Of a stretch of DNA of 64,000 bases, positions 52,636 to 62,257 are shown one piece after another. Made by a program: the position numbers and the translations under genes. A model generated the notes under the pieces. The model saw nothing but the letters and a program-made list of their open reading frames with translations, was not told the DNA's origin and searched no databases. Origin of the DNA: Psychrobacillus glaciei (lineage in GTDB: Bacteria > Bacillota > Bacilli > Bacillales_A > Planococcaceae); the NCBI RefSeq assembly GCF_008973485.1, contig NZ_CP031223.1, forward strand, positions 248,001 through 312,000, written 5' to 3'. How positions within the stretch are numbered: position 1 is the first letter of the stretch; every line of letters begins with the position of its first letter.

Positions 52636-54132
52636 ATGGGTAAAATGAGCAGAGAAACTAAAACAGACGTCATCTTAATTGGTGCTGGAATCATGAGTGC
52701 GACTCTAGGTACATTTTTGAAAGAATTAGTACCTGAATGGAAAATTACAGTGTTTGAAAAGCTCGAAAGTGCAGGAGAGGAAAGTTCTAACGAATGGAAT
52801 AATGCAGGAACAGGGCATGCTGCACTGTGCGAGCTTAACTATACGGTCGAAAAACCAGACGGATCGATAGACATTAGCAAAGCTATTCAAGTTAATGAAC
52901 AGTTTCAGCTTTCCATGCAGTTTTGGTCTTATCTTGTAAATAACGAGCTGATACGTAATCCGAAGGACTTTATCATGCCATTGCCTCATATGAGTATGGT
53001 ACAAGGGGAACAAAATGTAACATTTTTAAAGAAACGTTTTGAAGCGATGTTACAAAATCCTCTGTTTCAAGGGATGGAATTTTCCGATGACCCTGAAAAA
53101 CTGATGGAATGGATCCCGCTTATTTTACAAGGTCGTACATCCAATGAACCTATAGCAGCAACAAAAATTGACTCAGGCACAGATGTTAACTTTGGTGCTT
53201 TAACGCGCATTTTGTTTGACCACTTAAAGGGTAAAAATGTAGATATTAATTACAAACATAGTGTTGAAAATCTTAATCGGACGGAAGACGGCAAGTGGGA
53301 AGTGAAAGTGAAGAATGATGCTGAAGGTAAAATCGAATACCATACGGCAAAGTTCGTCTTTATCGGAGGCGGTGGAGGAAGCTTGCATTTACTGCAAAAA
53401 TCCGGTATTCCTGAAGGGAAACATATTGGTGGATTTCCGGTAAGTGGAATATTTATGGTGTGTAATGATCCCGATGTAGTAGAGCAGCATCATGCAAAAG
53501 TATATGGGTTAGCTAAGGTTGGAGCACCTCCAATGTCTGTTCCGCATCTGGACACAAGATTTATCGACAATAAGAAATCGTTGCTATTTGGACCGTTTGC
53601 AGGCTTCTCACCAAAGTTTTTAAAAACTGGTTCCATGTTAGATTTGGTGACTTCCGTAAAACCGGATAATCTTTTTACTATGTTGTCGGCAGGTGCAAAA
53701 AATATGTCATTGACAAAATACTTGATCGAGCAAGTTATGTTATCGAAAGAACAGCGCATGGAAGAGTTACGAGAGTTTATCCCGAACGCAAACAGCGAGG
53801 ATTGGGATTTGGTAGTAGCTGGTCAACGTGTACAAGTTATCAAAGATACGGAAGCTGGCGGCAAAGGTACGCTTCAATTTGGTACGGAAGTTATTAGTGC
53901 AGCAGATGGTTCGATTGCAGCATTACTAGGTGCTTCTCCAGGAGCTTCTACTGCTGTTCACGTGATGCTTGAAATTTTTGAAAAATGTTTCCCACAACAT
54001 ATAAAAGAGTGGGAGCCGAAAATAAAAGAAATGATTCCTTCTTATGGCATGTCACTAATGGAAAATCCAGAGCTTCTGCACGAAATTCATACGACCACAG
54101 CAGAAGCGCTTGGCCTAAGTGAAACAGATTAA
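52636..54132 (+). CDS. mqo: malate:quinone oxidoreductase
   Basis: A 498-residue FAD enzyme that oxidises malate to oxaloacetate at the membrane and passes electrons to quinone, replacing or helping malate dehydrogenase in the citric acid cycle. The FAD-binding N terminus is [20 protein letters not shown], then [20 protein letters not shown], and near the end [20 protein letters not shown]; these are hallmark Mqo blocks. Start at ATG 52636 with GAGGG seven bases upstream; in-frame sequence to 52588 lacks a ribosome binding site. The length is as in other Bacillales Mqo. Monocistronic, ending before a palindromic repeat. Confidence 0.95.
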   Translation: MGKMSRETKTDVILIGAGIMSATLGTFLKELVPEWKITVFEKLESAGEESSNEWNNAGTGHAALCELNYTVEKPDGSIDISKAIQVNEQFQLSMQFWSYLVNNELIRNPKDFIMPLPHMSMVQGEQNVTFLKKRFEAMLQNPLFQGMEFSDDPEKLMEWIPLILQGRTSNEPIAATKIDSGTDVNFGALTRILFDHLKGKNVDINYKHSVENLNRTEDGKWEVKVKNDAEGKIEYHTAKFVFIGGGGGSLHLLQKSGIPEGKHIGGFPVSGIFMVCNDPDVVEQHHAKVYGLAKVGAPPMSVPHLDTRFIDNKKSLLFGPFAGFSPKFLKTGSMLDLVTSVKPDNLFTMLSAGAKNMSLTKYLIEQVMLSKEQRMEELREFIPNANSEDWDLVVAGQRVQVIKDTEAGGKGTLQFGTEVISAADGSIAALLGASPGASTAVHVMLEIFEKCFPQHIKEWEPKIKEMIPSYGMSLMENPELLHEIHTTTAEALGLSETD

Positions 54133-54150
54133 GGTAAAAGTTAATACTTT

Positions 54151-54199
54151 GGGTACCAGGTACTAAAACAATTCAAAATTGTATTAGAACCTGGTACCC
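54151..54199. repeat. GGTACC palindromic repeat, best copy
   Basis: GGGTACCAGGTACTAAAACA (54151-54170) pairs with 54180-54199 (TGTATTAGAACCTGGTACCC) almost fully. It sits right after mqo and could act as its terminator-like hairpin. Confidence 0.8.
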
Positions 54200-54220
54200 T
54201 TCGTTTAAGCAAATCTCTAT

Positions 54221-54249
54221 TTGACGTTTCCGCAAGTATTCTATATCAT
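54221..54249 (+). promoter_or_regulatory. candidate sigma-A promoter of queF
   Basis: TTGACG (54221-54226), 17 bases, TATCAT (54244-54249), some 25 bases before the preQ1 riboswitch. Confidence 0.65.
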
Positions 54250-54274
54250 AAATAGGTACCCGAACTTAATCGGG

Positions 54275-54310
54275 AGAGGTTCATAGCTCATACCCTCTAT
54301 AAAAAACTAT
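54275..54310 (+). ncRNA. preQ1-I riboswitch before queF
   Basis: AGAGGTTCATAGCTCATACC followed by CTCTATAAAAAACTA matches the class I preQ1 aptamer: stem AGAGG/CCUCU, the conserved loop cytosine region and the A-rich tail that docks as a pseudoknot. It is followed by an intrinsic terminator (54327-54357). Ligand binding should therefore stop transcription of queF when preQ1 is plentiful. Confidence 0.9.
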
Positions 54311-54326
54311 GGATACATGACTATTC

Positions 54327-54357
54327 GCCATGTCCATATTTGGACGTGGCTTTTTTT
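54327..54357 (+). terminator. riboswitch-controlled terminator before queF
   Basis: GCCATGTCC (54327-54335) pairs with GGACGTGGC (54342-54350), followed by T7. This is the expression platform of the first preQ1 riboswitch. Confidence 0.85.
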
Positions 54358-54444
54358 GTTTTTATCCTATAAGTTTGGAATAGAATGTTTGGAGATGCCT
54401 CTTTTGAAAGTGTTTGGGGAAACACTTTATTAGGAGGTTTTTTT

Positions 54445-54945
54445 ATGTCTGGAAGAAGTCATGAAGAAGGTTTAAAGGATTTAACATTGTTAGGTAATCA
54501 AGGGACACAATATTCATTTGATTATGCACCAGAGGTACTGGAGTCGGTAGATAGTCTTCATTCTAATCGCGATTATTTCGTAAAATTTAATTGTCCAGAA
54601 TTCACTAGTTTATGCCCAATTACACAACAGCCTGATTTTGCAACAATGTATATTTCGTACATACCGGATAAAAAAATTGTAGAGAGTAAATCACTAAAAT
54701 TATATTTATTCAGTTTTAGAAATCATGGAGATTTTCATGAAGATTGTGTCAACATCATCATGGACGATTTAATTAAGTTACTTGATCCAAGGTACATAGA
54801 GGTTTGGGGAAAATTCACACCACGTGGAGGAATCTCTATTGATCCATGGTGTAACTATGGAAAACCAGGTACCAAATACGAAGAGATGGCAGATTATCGT
54901 TTGATGAACCATGATCTATACCCAGAAAAAATAGATAATCGATAA
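54445..54945 (+). CDS. queF: NADPH-dependent preQ0 (7-cyano-7-deazaguanine) reductase
   Basis: QueF reduces the nitrile of preQ0 to the amine preQ1, the last small-molecule step before insertion into tRNA. The 166-residue protein has the catalytic Cys in [20 protein letters not shown], followed by the unusual [16 protein letters not shown] segment and [15 protein letters not shown], all hallmarks of the short (Bacillus-type) QueF. AGGAGG lies eight bases before ATG 54445; an in-frame ATG at 54385 is less likely. It is transcribed under a preQ1 riboswitch and is followed by a second one before queC. Confidence 0.95.
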   Translation: MSGRSHEEGLKDLTLLGNQGTQYSFDYAPEVLESVDSLHSNRDYFVKFNCPEFTSLCPITQQPDFATMYISYIPDKKIVESKSLKLYLFSFRNHGDFHEDCVNIIMDDLIKLLDPRYIEVWGKFTPRGGISIDPWCNYGKPGTKYEEMADYRLMNHDLYPEKIDNR

Positions 54946-54974
54946 ACGAAGAATTGAATAGTTCATATTTGGGA

Positions 54975-55006
54975 AGAGGTTTTTAGCTACCCTCTTTAAA
55001 AAACTA
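54975..55006 (+). ncRNA. preQ1-I riboswitch before queC
   Basis: AGAGGTTTTTAGCTACCCTC followed by TTTAAAAAACTA is a second class I preQ1 aptamer. Downstream, GAAAACAGCA and TGCTGCTTTC (55010-55042) form a hairpin that ends shortly before the GGGGAG ribosome binding site of queC, with no long T run. This expression platform may therefore control translation or attenuate weakly. Confidence 0.8.
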
Positions 55007-55065
55007 AGAAGAAAACAGCATTCTTTTTAGGGTGCTGCTTTCTCGGTATAGGGGAGTTTTTACAG

Positions 55066-55725
55066 ATGAAGCAGGAAAAAGCAATCATTGTATTTAGTGG
55101 AGGTCAGGACAGCACGACTTGTCTGTTCTGGGCAAAAGAACGTTTTAAAGAGATTGAGGCAGTGACTTTTGATTATGGTCAAAGACACAGCCTTGAAATT
55201 GAATGTGCGAAGGAGATAGCAAAGGAACTCGGTATCAAGCATCATATTCTTGATATGTCGCTTCTAAACCAACTTGCACCGAACGCATTAACAAGAGAAG
55301 ACATAAAGGTAGAAGACGGTGAAGAAGGTGAGCTTCCATCGACTTTTGTTCCTGGACGAAATCTGCTCTTTCTTTCATTTGCTGGAGTTTTAGCGAGCCA
55401 AGTAGGAGCTAAGCATATCGTGACTGGAGTTTGTGAAACGGATTTTAGCGGATATCCGGATTGTCGAGATATTTTTATTAAATCATTGAACGTAACATTA
55501 AATTTATCTATGGATGATACTTTTGTTCTTGATACACCGCTAATGTGGTTGAACAAGGCACAAACATGGGAACTTGCCGATCAGCTTGGTGCGCTTGAAT
55601 TTGTTCGAGAAAGAACGTTGACCTGCTATAACGGGGTAATTGCAGATGGCTGTGGGGAGTGCCCAGCTTGTAAGCTGCGCAAAAAAGGGCTTGATGAGTA
55701 TTTAAGCTTCAAGAAGGAGTCCTAA
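55066..55725 (+). CDS. queC: 7-cyano-7-deazaguanine synthase
   Basis: QueC converts 7-carboxy-7-deazaguanine to preQ0 using ATP and ammonia. The PP-loop SGGQDSTTC near the N terminus and the C-terminal zinc site (TCYNG...[13 protein letters not shown]) are intact; YPDCRD and [14 protein letters not shown] are further QueC blocks. The length (219) matches B. subtilis QueC. First gene of queC-queD-queE-VUT, all within a few bases or overlapping, behind its own preQ1 riboswitch. Confidence 0.96.
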   Translation: MKQEKAIIVFSGGQDSTTCLFWAKERFKEIEAVTFDYGQRHSLEIECAKEIAKELGIKHHILDMSLLNQLAPNALTREDIKVEDGEEGELPSTFVPGRNLLFLSFAGVLASQVGAKHIVTGVCETDFSGYPDCRDIFIKSLNVTLNLSMDDTFVLDTPLMWLNKAQTWELADQLGALEFVRERTLTCYNGVIADGCGECPACKLRKKGLDEYLSFKKES

Positions 55726-55728
55726 GGC

Positions 55729-56202
55729 ATGTCTGAATTTAGAATTGTCGATAAGCTCCAAAAAATAGATGAAGATATTCAAAAGGGTCAATTGAAATAT
55801 CATTCAAAGCGTGTTCTTGTGAGCAAGGAATTTACCTTTGATGCTGCCCATCATTTACATAACTATGAGGGAAAATGTAAAAACCTTCATGGCCATACGT
55901 ACCGTGCCGTTTTAGGTTTGAGTGGATACACGGATGAGCGCGGCTTGATGATTGATTTTGGCGATATAAAAGAAATATGGAAACAAAAAATAGAGATTTA
56001 TTTGGATCATCGTTATTTAAATGAAACCCTTCCACCGATGAATACGACGGCAGAGAACATTGTTGTCTGGATCTACGAGAAGTTGGTGGAAGCCTTGCTT
56101 GAGGAAAAACGATATAACGGGGCACGTGTAGAATTTATCCAACTGTATGAAACTCCTACAAGTTATGCTGAAGCAAGACGGGAGTGGCTGGAAGTTGAGT
56201 AA
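55729..56202 (+). CDS. queD: 6-carboxytetrahydropterin synthase
   Basis: QueD turns dihydroneopterin triphosphate into 6-carboxytetrahydropterin. The zinc ligands are in FDAAHHLHNYEGKCKNLHGH (His, His, His) with the catalytic Cys in GKCKNLHGH; ETPTSYAEA follows at the end. The 157 residues include a 30-residue N-terminal lead before the T-fold, as in Bacillus. It starts three bases after the queC stop and overlaps queE by eight bases. Confidence 0.96.
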   Translation: MSEFRIVDKLQKIDEDIQKGQLKYHSKRVLVSKEFTFDAAHHLHNYEGKCKNLHGHTYRAVLGLSGYTDERGLMIDFGDIKEIWKQKIEIYLDHRYLNETLPPMNTTAENIVVWIYEKLVEALLEEKRYNGARVEFIQLYETPTSYAEARREWLEVE

Positions 56203-56923
56203 AGTACCCGTTATGGAGATCTTTGGACCTACGATTCAAGGTGAGGGGATGGTAGTGGGCCAGAAGACAATGTTTGTGCGGACTGCCGGCTGTGACTATT
56301 CCTGTTCCTGGTGTGATTCATCGTTTACATGGGATGGCAGTGGCAAGCATCTTATTGTACAAATGACAGCAGAAGAGATTTGGTCCGAGTTGAAACGTAT
56401 TGGAGGCAGTGGCTTTTCATTTGTTACAATTTCGGGTGGAAATCCTGCACTCCTTCGAAATTTGGAATCACTCATTGCCATTTTAAAAGAAAACGATATT
56501 AAGATCGGAGTCGAGACACAGGGAAGCAAATGGCAGGAATGGCTGTACGAGATTGATGAACTTACCATTTCACCAAAGCCTCCTAGTTCTGGAATGACCA
56601 CGGACTTTTCTGTGCTCTCTGATCTCCTCGGAAAACTTAAAAATCGAAATAGCGAGCAGCATATATCCCTTAAAATAGTCGTTTTCAACCAAGGCGATTA
56701 TGATTATGCGAAACAAGTTCACCTTCGATACCCGGCGATTCCTTTTTATCTCCAGGTCGGTAATGATAACATCACAACAACAGACAATCCACGACTTATC
56801 GGTCATTTATTGGAGAAGTACGAAGCGTTGATCGACAAGGTCATTACGGATGATGAATTAAGAGATGTTAAAGTACTTCCACAGTTACATGCCCTTGTAT
56901 GGGGAAATAAAAGAGGAGTATAG
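56195..56923 (+). CDS. queE: 7-carboxy-7-deazaguanine synthase (radical SAM)
   Basis: QueE is the radical-SAM enzyme that rearranges 6-carboxytetrahydropterin to 7-carboxy-7-deazaguanine. The iron-sulfur site is CDYSCSWCD (CxxxCxxC), after EIFGPTIQGEG and a TMFVRTAG lead; SGGNPALL and LQVGND follow. I prefer the TTG at 56195 (MSKVPVMEIFGPTIQGEG, close to the B. subtilis start) over a start at 56147 with no ribosome binding site. It overlaps queD, consistent with coupling. A truncated relative of its 3' end lies at 39269-39502. Confidence 0.95.
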   Translation: MSKVPVMEIFGPTIQGEGMVVGQKTMFVRTAGCDYSCSWCDSSFTWDGSGKHLIVQMTAEEIWSELKRIGGSGFSFVTISGGNPALLRNLESLIAILKENDIKIGVETQGSKWQEWLYEIDELTISPKPPSSGMTTDFSVLSDLLGKLKNRNSEQHISLKIVVFNQGDYDYAKQVHLRYPAIPFYLQVGNDNITTTDNPRLIGHLLEKYEALIDKVITDDELRDVKVLPQLHALVWGNKRGV

Positions 56924-56969
56924 TAGATAGCCACAAAACTATGTATCAATTTAATTGAGGAGCAACATC

Positions 56970-57509
56970 ATGAGAATACTATTCTATTTAATATCTATTG
57001 TCACCGCTAATGTGGTAACGGCAGCATTTGCACCATTACATCTTGGAATGTTTATCATTCCTATGGGAACTCTTCTGATCGGAGCGACTTTTATTCTCCG
57101 AGATCTTGTGCAAAATAAATACGGGAGAGCAAAAACATACTTGTTTATTATTACAGCTTTGGCATTATCCGCGTTAGTTTCATTCATACTTGGGGATACA
57201 TTACTAATTGTGGTGGCATCGACACTTTCATTTGTTGTCTCTGAAACAGCTGACACAGAGATCTATACACGATTGAAACTACCGATGGCTTGGCGTGTTT
57301 TCTACAGTGGAATAGTGGGAGGATTTTTTGATTCTGTTATTTTCGTCATAATCGGCTTAAGTCCTCTAGGAGCTAATATATTGCCTTGGGAAGCTGTACC
57401 AGCAGCTATTTTGGGACAGATTATCGTGAAAACTATTATTCAAATGTTCGGTGCACTGATTTGGAATCAAGTTCATGGAATGAAAGTAAAACGTCTTATT
57501 ACAGAATAA
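56970..57509 (+). CDS. VUT-family queuosine-precursor transporter (YhhQ-like)
   Basis: A 179-residue membrane protein with six hydrophobic segments and the VUT/YhhQ words NVVTAAFAPLHLG, RDLVQNKYGR and FFDSVIFVIIG. YhhQ of E. coli imports preQ0 and preQ1; proteins of this family next to que genes are taken to salvage queuosine precursors. Start at ATG 56970 with GAGGAG. It follows queE by 46 bases, so it belongs to the queC-queD-queE transcript, giving the cell both synthesis and uptake under riboswitch control. Confidence 0.85.
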   Translation: MRILFYLISIVTANVVTAAFAPLHLGMFIIPMGTLLIGATFILRDLVQNKYGRAKTYLFIITALALSALVSFILGDTLLIVVASTLSFVVSETADTEIYTRLKLPMAWRVFYSGIVGGFFDSVIFVIIGLSPLGANILPWEAVPAAILGQIIVKTIIQMFGALIWNQVHGMKVKRLITE

Positions 57510-57520
57510 TTGTATGAAAA

Positions 57521-57548
57521 AGACCTATTCACATTGTTGAATAGGTCT
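57521..57548. terminator. terminator of the queuosine operon
   Basis: AGACCTATTCA (57521-57531) pairs perfectly with 57538-57548 across a 6-base loop; it lies between converging genes. Confidence 0.75.
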
Positions 57549-57594
57549 CTTCATATTGAACTCGAAAAATGTCTAACATAAAGTCAGATCAGTA

Positions 57595-58413
57595 TTAGAT
57601 CTCTCCCAAAACACCTTTAACTAATTCAACAAATTTAACTCTTACCTTACCAGCAACTTCAATTACTTCGTCGTGATTTAATGGCTGATCTAATATTCCA
57701 CATGCCATATTCGTTAAACAAGAAATACCAAGTACTTTCATATTTGCATGAGTCGCTACAATAGCTTCTGGTACTGTCGACATACCTACAGCGTCCGCTC
57801 CTAATATGCGAATCATGCGGATTTCAGCAGGAGATTCGTAGGCAGGTCCACTCCACCAAGCATAAACACCTTGTTGCAATTGAATGTTTTGTTCGGTAGC
57901 TATTTTAGTTGCAATATTACGCAGATCCTTGTTATACACTTGTGATAGATCAGGGAAACGAGTTCCTAATTCGTTATTATTTGGTCCCATTAACGGATTG
58001 GTTCCAACTAAATTAAGATGATCCGTAATTAACATTAAATCTCCAGGGTTAAAGCTTGTATTAACTGCGCCACAAGCGTTTGTAATAATTAAATTCTCTA
58101 TACCTAGTGCTTTCATTACACGAACTGGAAAGGTTACTTCATCTAATGTATACCCTTCATAATAATGAAAACGACCTTTCATAGCCGCTACGATTTTGCC
58201 ATTTAACTCTCCAATAACTAGTTCGTTCGCGTGACCAATCGCTTCTGATTTGGCAAAGTGAGGAATTGCGCTATATGGAATTTGGACAGGGTTCTTAATT
58301 TCATCCGCAAGTGTTCCTAAACCTGAACCAAGAATTAGTCCTATCACAGGGCGGTGATCTGTTTTACTCATAATAAAATCTTTAGCTTCTAAAATGTCTT
58401 GGATGTTGTGCAT
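57595..58413 (-). CDS. punA: purine nucleoside phosphorylase
   Basis: A 272-residue trimeric-type purine nucleoside phosphorylase (PunA/PupG) that splits guanosine and inosine with phosphate. Blocks: IGLILGSGLGTLADEI (phosphate), MKGRFHYYEGY, NACGAVNTSFNPGDLMLITD, WWSGPAYESPAEIRM and STVPEAIVATH. ATG 58413 is used because of GAAGGAGG upstream; frame sequence further up is not coding. It stands alone here, without the deoxyribose genes often found with it in Bacillus. Confidence 0.95.
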   Translation of the reverse strand: MHNIQDILEAKDFIMSKTDHRPVIGLILGSGLGTLADEIKNPVQIPYSAIPHFAKSEAIGHANELVIGELNGKIVAAMKGRFHYYEGYTLDEVTFPVRVMKALGIENLIITNACGAVNTSFNPGDLMLITDHLNLVGTNPLMGPNNNELGTRFPDLSQVYNKDLRNIATKIATEQNIQLQQGVYAWWSGPAYESPAEIRMIRILGADAVGMSTVPEAIVATHANMKVLGISCLTNMACGILDQPLNHDEVIEVAGKVRVKFVELVKGVLGEI

Positions 58414-58893
58414 TAATAATTCCTCCTTGAAACGTAAAAAACATGTTACCAATAAAATTTTACGGGAAGGAAGGACTATTGTAAAGAAAGCTACATAAAT
58501 AACCCTCCATTCAAGTGTTGCCGATTGGAGGGCTTCTATTGTAATTCTGATTACTTTATTTATTTGAAAAGGCTCAATTGCCAACCATTTTCTTACTTAA
58601 TTCCACTTGTTCGTTGATCAGTTTGATAGCACATCCAGCCAGAATATGAACTGATATCCCGAAAATCGAATGCAGAAGCAGATTACCTGGCAACACAAGC
58701 ACTGAATGACATTGAAATTACAACAACTAGTGAGATAGTAAAGGGTTAGGAAAACGATAGCGGGTCGTATTAGTGAGCTGTAAATAGTATGCAATAAAAA
58801 AGTTTTACTCGTAACATAAAAGGCATGTGATTCCAAATAGAATACATGCCTTTTATGTAGATCAAATAGTTTAAACGCAAAATCGTAAGTTAG
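58414..58893. other. intergenic region with terminator
   Basis: Holds a weak CCCTCCA...TGGAGGG stem (58503-58533) near the punA start and a strong terminator at 58814-58858. I see no gene in the remaining sequence. Confidence 0.4.
58814..58858. terminator. terminator of the GH43 gene
   Basis: ACATAAAAGGCATGT (58814-58828) pairs perfectly with 58844-58858, with A/T-rich flanks giving a T run on either strand. Confidence 0.8.
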
Positions 58894-60507
58894 TTATTCG
58901 GCTTCTTCCTTATAAATAAAATAATCGAAATCAGCATGACAACTTTGCCCGGATGTATCTTGGCACTGCATGCCGACGAATGCTCCAGTAAAGAAACCGC
59001 CACCATGAATATAGTCATCCGAAAGCTTATATGAATCGAATTGGATAGGAATTACTGTCCAATTATCACCATCGAACGAATAAGAATATTCGTAAATAGT
59101 TGTTTGCACGTCTACCTTGAGATAAACATATTCAATATCATTAGCGATGACAATTTCTTTCCCTTGAAGAGGTTGATCAAAACTAAAGTTATCACAAGTG
59201 GTGAGTTCTAGGATTTTTCCTTTCTCCTCATGCCAGGAAATCTGAAATGCTGTCCAGTTTTCGGTATTATAATAGTTGACCAGTCCTGCAGATTGCTGGA
59301 AAGAGTTTGGATTGAAAGCTACTTTTGTCTCAGCTGTAAAGTTAAAATGCTGCCAACGTCTCGCTACAAAAGCTTGTGTGAATTTTGAAGTCAAGGATTC
59401 CTTACCGTATAGACGCAGATGGCCAGGATTGTCTTTCAAAGAAATAATATCTTCACCAAGTGGGATACGTAACGATTGAAAGTGATTATTTAATGTGTCG
59501 ATTTCAAAATCATCTTTCTCCTTATAATCTTTTTCCCATTTAACTTCTTTGATAGAAGGTCCTTCTATTTCAAGAGATGGTCCGTTACCGTTAACAACAT
59601 ATGGCCAGTCGTCTTTCCACTCAATTCTTTGAATGGCCGTTTCCCTTCCAAGCGGGCAATATCCTCGAGCTTCCAATATCGGTTGGTTTTTTCTTGGTAA
59701 TGGTCGTCCTGTTAGGTGTACTAAAAACCACTCATTTGTATGTGTGTGGACAAGAGAAGCATGACCAGATTTTTGGAGCGGACTTCTTGGATATGGCCAT
59801 GATGTGATCAATGGATTTTCTGGATGTACTTCATATGGTCCCCGTAGATTCTTTGATCGAGCAATAGTTGCTGCGTGATCGTATTTTGTTCCACCCTCTG
59901 CTGTTAATAAGTAATAGTAACCATTGATTTTATAAATATGTGGTGCTTCAACTAATTTAATATCCGTTCCTTTAAAAATAATATTGGATTCGCCGACAAG
60001 TTTTTGTTCTTCCACGCTAAACTCCTGAAGAGCAATTCCATAAAAATTATGGTGATTAAAGCGATGATCCCAATACATGTTTACCAAAAATTTTTTTCCT
60101 GATTCATCATGATAGAGAGATGGATCGAAACCAGAACTGTTTAAATAAGTACGCTCAGACCATTCGCCATCGATTGTTTCACAAGTGACAAGGTAATTAT
60201 GACAATCTTTCCATTGCCCCTCCGTTACCTTGACATCCGTATAGATTAGCCAGAACTTACCATCACTATAAGACAGATGAGGTGCCCAAACACCACCTGA
60301 ATTTGGATTTCCCATCATATTCAATTGGCTAATGCGATTAAGAGGTCTTGAAACCAATCGCCAATTTTTTAAATCCTTTGAATGATAGATACCAACACCC
60401 GGGAACCATTCAAATGTAGAAACTGCAATATAATAGTCTTCCCCTACACGGCAAATACATGGATCTGGATTGAATCCTGGTAAAATTGGATTGCGAATGA
60501 TTGTCAA
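58894..60507 (-). CDS. GH43 beta-xylosidase
   Basis: A 537-residue intracellular beta-xylosidase of glycoside hydrolase family 43 (XynB type), no signal peptide. The five-bladed propeller supplies the general base Asp in [11 protein letters not shown], the pKa-modulating Asp in GFDPSLYHD and the acid Glu in [17 protein letters not shown] beta-sandwich domain (about 330-537) follows, as in the GH43_11 enzymes. It would release xylose from xylo-oligosaccharides. The start is TTG 60507 after AGGGTGAAG. It shares strand and region with a ROK repressor and faces a sugar importer, so the cluster is a xylo-oligosaccharide utilisation locus. Confidence 0.93.
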   Translation of the reverse strand: MTIIRNPILPGFNPDPCICRVGEDYYIAVSTFEWFPGVGIYHSKDLKNWRLVSRPLNRISQLNMMGNPNSGGVWAPHLSYSDGKFWLIYTDVKVTEGQWKDCHNYLVTCETIDGEWSERTYLNSSGFDPSLYHDESGKKFLVNMYWDHRFNHHNFYGIALQEFSVEEQKLVGESNIIFKGTDIKLVEAPHIYKINGYYYLLTAEGGTKYDHAATIARSKNLRGPYEVHPENPLITSWPYPRSPLQKSGHASLVHTHTNEWFLVHLTGRPLPRKNQPILEARGYCPLGRETAIQRIEWKDDWPYVVNGNGPSLEIEGPSIKEVKWEKDYKEKDDFEIDTLNNHFQSLRIPLGEDIISLKDNPGHLRLYGKESLTSKFTQAFVARRWQHFNFTAETKVAFNPNSFQQSAGLVNYYNTENWTAFQISWHEEKGKILELTTCDNFSFDQPLQGKEIVIANDIEYVYLKVDVQTTIYEYSYSFDGDNWTVIPIQFDSYKLSDDYIHGGGFFTGAFVGMQCQDTSGQSCHADFDYFIYKEEAE

Positions 60508-60777
60508 TTTTCTTCACCCTTTACAGTATTATTGCTTTTTTCATCAAATAAGCAGTCTTCATTTAAATTAATGTTAGTGCTTTCAAAGATGGTGAGAGAT
60601 TACTTACAATTGCAGGAATACTAAACAAATAACTCCCTAAATTAGTATTTATTGCAATGTAATAATACTTATAACACTAGTAAATTAGATTGGCAAGTTA
60701 ATAATATTCAAATAATTCATACTTCAATCTATAAAACTCACGGTGAAGTGAGCTATTCATTAGAGAAATATTAATAA

Positions 60778-61980
60778 TTAGAAATCACCATTTTGTTGAA
60801 TACTATCACTCAAAAAGCTTTCAATTGAAAAAGCTGCGACACCTAAAGCAGTCGAACGTGTAGACAACTCGGAAAAATCAATTTGTAAATCATTTTGCTG
60901 GAACCACAGAGCCTGACTAGCAATTCTATTATTCAATGGTTCCTCGAGCCACTTTTTAGAGAAGGCCAATCGATTGCCAATAATTACTTGTTGCGGGTTG
61001 AAGATGTTAATAATGTTATTTATCCCGATACCTAAATAGTCACCCGTTTGCTCGAATAGTGTAATCACATCTTTATTGCCATTTTCAGCGAGAATTAATA
61101 AACTTTCTAAATCGACTTCCTTGTAAGTAGATAGAGGAATATCTAGCGTTTCTGCCTTATGAATTAGTGCTTGCTCCGAAGCATATAATTCCCAACAACC
61201 TTCGTTTCCACAACGACATCTAGAACCATTAGCTTGAATGGTCATGTGACCAAGTTCACCTGAAAAACCATTGGAGCCTTTATACAAAGAACCATTGAGA
61301 ATGAGCCCGACGCCTATCCCAACACCAGCACTTACATAAATAACGTTGTCAAAATCCTTCCCTGCTCCAAATTCTTTCTCCCCGTATGCACCTGCATTTG
61401 CTTCATTTTCAATGATGATTGGAAGATTGTATTTAGTATGTAGTGTCGCCTTTAAATTTACGTTCTTCCAGTTTAAATTTGGAGCTAGTAGCACATTGCC
61501 GTTTTTATCAACTATACCTGGTACTCCAACTCCGATTCCAATGATACCGTGAGGACTGGAGGGAGCAGACGAAATGAGAAAATCGATTGCGTTAAACAGT
61601 TGTTCCTCCATTTCTTTGTAAGAAAGATTTTTGAAGGTTATTTCTTTTTCTTCATAAATATTCCCTTTTAAGTCTGTCAGGACGCCGAGTAAATAATTAA
61701 CTCCTAAATCGATTCCAATCGAATAACCGGCTTTTTCATTAAATAACAACATAACGGGTCTTCTCCCTCCACTTGATTCGCCGGGACCGGACTCGTAGAT
61801 TAAGTGTTCTTCCAGTAAATCATTCACTAAGGATGAAACGGTTCCTTTGTTTAATCCCGTTTGACTTGCGACGGAGGCTCTTGAAATAGGAGAGTTATTT
61901 TTAATTTTATCTAAAACTAAGGATTTATTGCCCTTTTTTACGACATGATGATTCCAAGTTTGATTTGCTTCCATCTTCAT
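60778..61980 (-). CDS. ROK-family repressor, XylR-like
   Basis: A 400-residue ROK repressor. The N-terminal winged helix (SRASVASQTGLNKGTVSSLV) binds DNA, followed by a sugar-kinase-like ROK domain with GIDLGVNYLLGVLTD and the zinc site CRCGNEGCWE. Bacillus XylR, with the same plan, represses xylose genes and is released by xylose. It is divergent from the sugar-binding lipoprotein gene and upstream of the GH43 gene, so it likely controls both. The ATG at 61980 has only a weak ribosome binding site; another ATG lies two codons in. Confidence 0.9.
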   Translation of the reverse strand: MKMEANQTWNHHVVKKGNKSLVLDKIKNNSPISRASVASQTGLNKGTVSSLVNDLLEEHLIYESGPGESSGGRRPVMLLFNEKAGYSIGIDLGVNYLLGVLTDLKGNIYEEKEITFKNLSYKEMEEQLFNAIDFLISSAPSSPHGIIGIGVGVPGIVDKNGNVLLAPNLNWKNVNLKATLHTKYNLPIIIENEANAGAYGEKEFGAGKDFDNVIYVSAGVGIGVGLILNGSLYKGSNGFSGELGHMTIQANGSRCRCGNEGCWELYASEQALIHKAETLDIPLSTYKEVDLESLLILAENGNKDVITLFEQTGDYLGIGINNIINIFNPQQVIIGNRLAFSKKWLEEPLNNRIASQALWFQQNDLQIDFSELSTRSTALGVAAFSIESFLSDSIQQNGDF

Positions 61981-62169
61981 AATATTCAGCTCTTTCTCTT
62001 TTTTTTCATTCTAACAAATAAAACATGATTAGCAATCCTTTCTTGTTTAGCTAGTTTAGATAGATGACATACTTTTCTTTAATTTATTATGTCGGAAATT
62101 GTTATTTTTTAGATAAAATGAGTGCTTATAGTCTCGTCTCGTAGTCGATAAAAAACTTTGTTCATCCAC

Positions 62170-62198
62170 TAGACTAACAACTAGTCGTTTGATATAAT
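62170..62198 (+). promoter_or_regulatory. candidate promoter of the sugar ABC importer
   Basis: TAGACT (62170-62175), 17-base spacer, perfect -10 TATAAT (62193-62198). CTAG words around 62168-62184 form a small dyad that could be the ROK operator. Confidence 0.6.
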
Positions 62199-62211
62199 GA
62201 AAACGCATACA
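62197..62211 (+). promoter_or_regulatory. cre (CcpA) site at the importer promoter
   Basis: ATGAAAACGCATACA fits WTGNAANCGNWNNCW at every fixed position and overlaps the -10 end and expected transcription start. It implies glucose repression of the sugar importer. Confidence 0.75.
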
Positions 62212-62257
62212 ACATTCAGAATATTGTTGTAATTAAAAATTGGGGTGGGGGAGAATA

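Noticed and set aside
60572..60586. cre-like sequence upstream of the GH43 gene
   Set aside because: The invariant central CG is TG here, so it fails the consensus.
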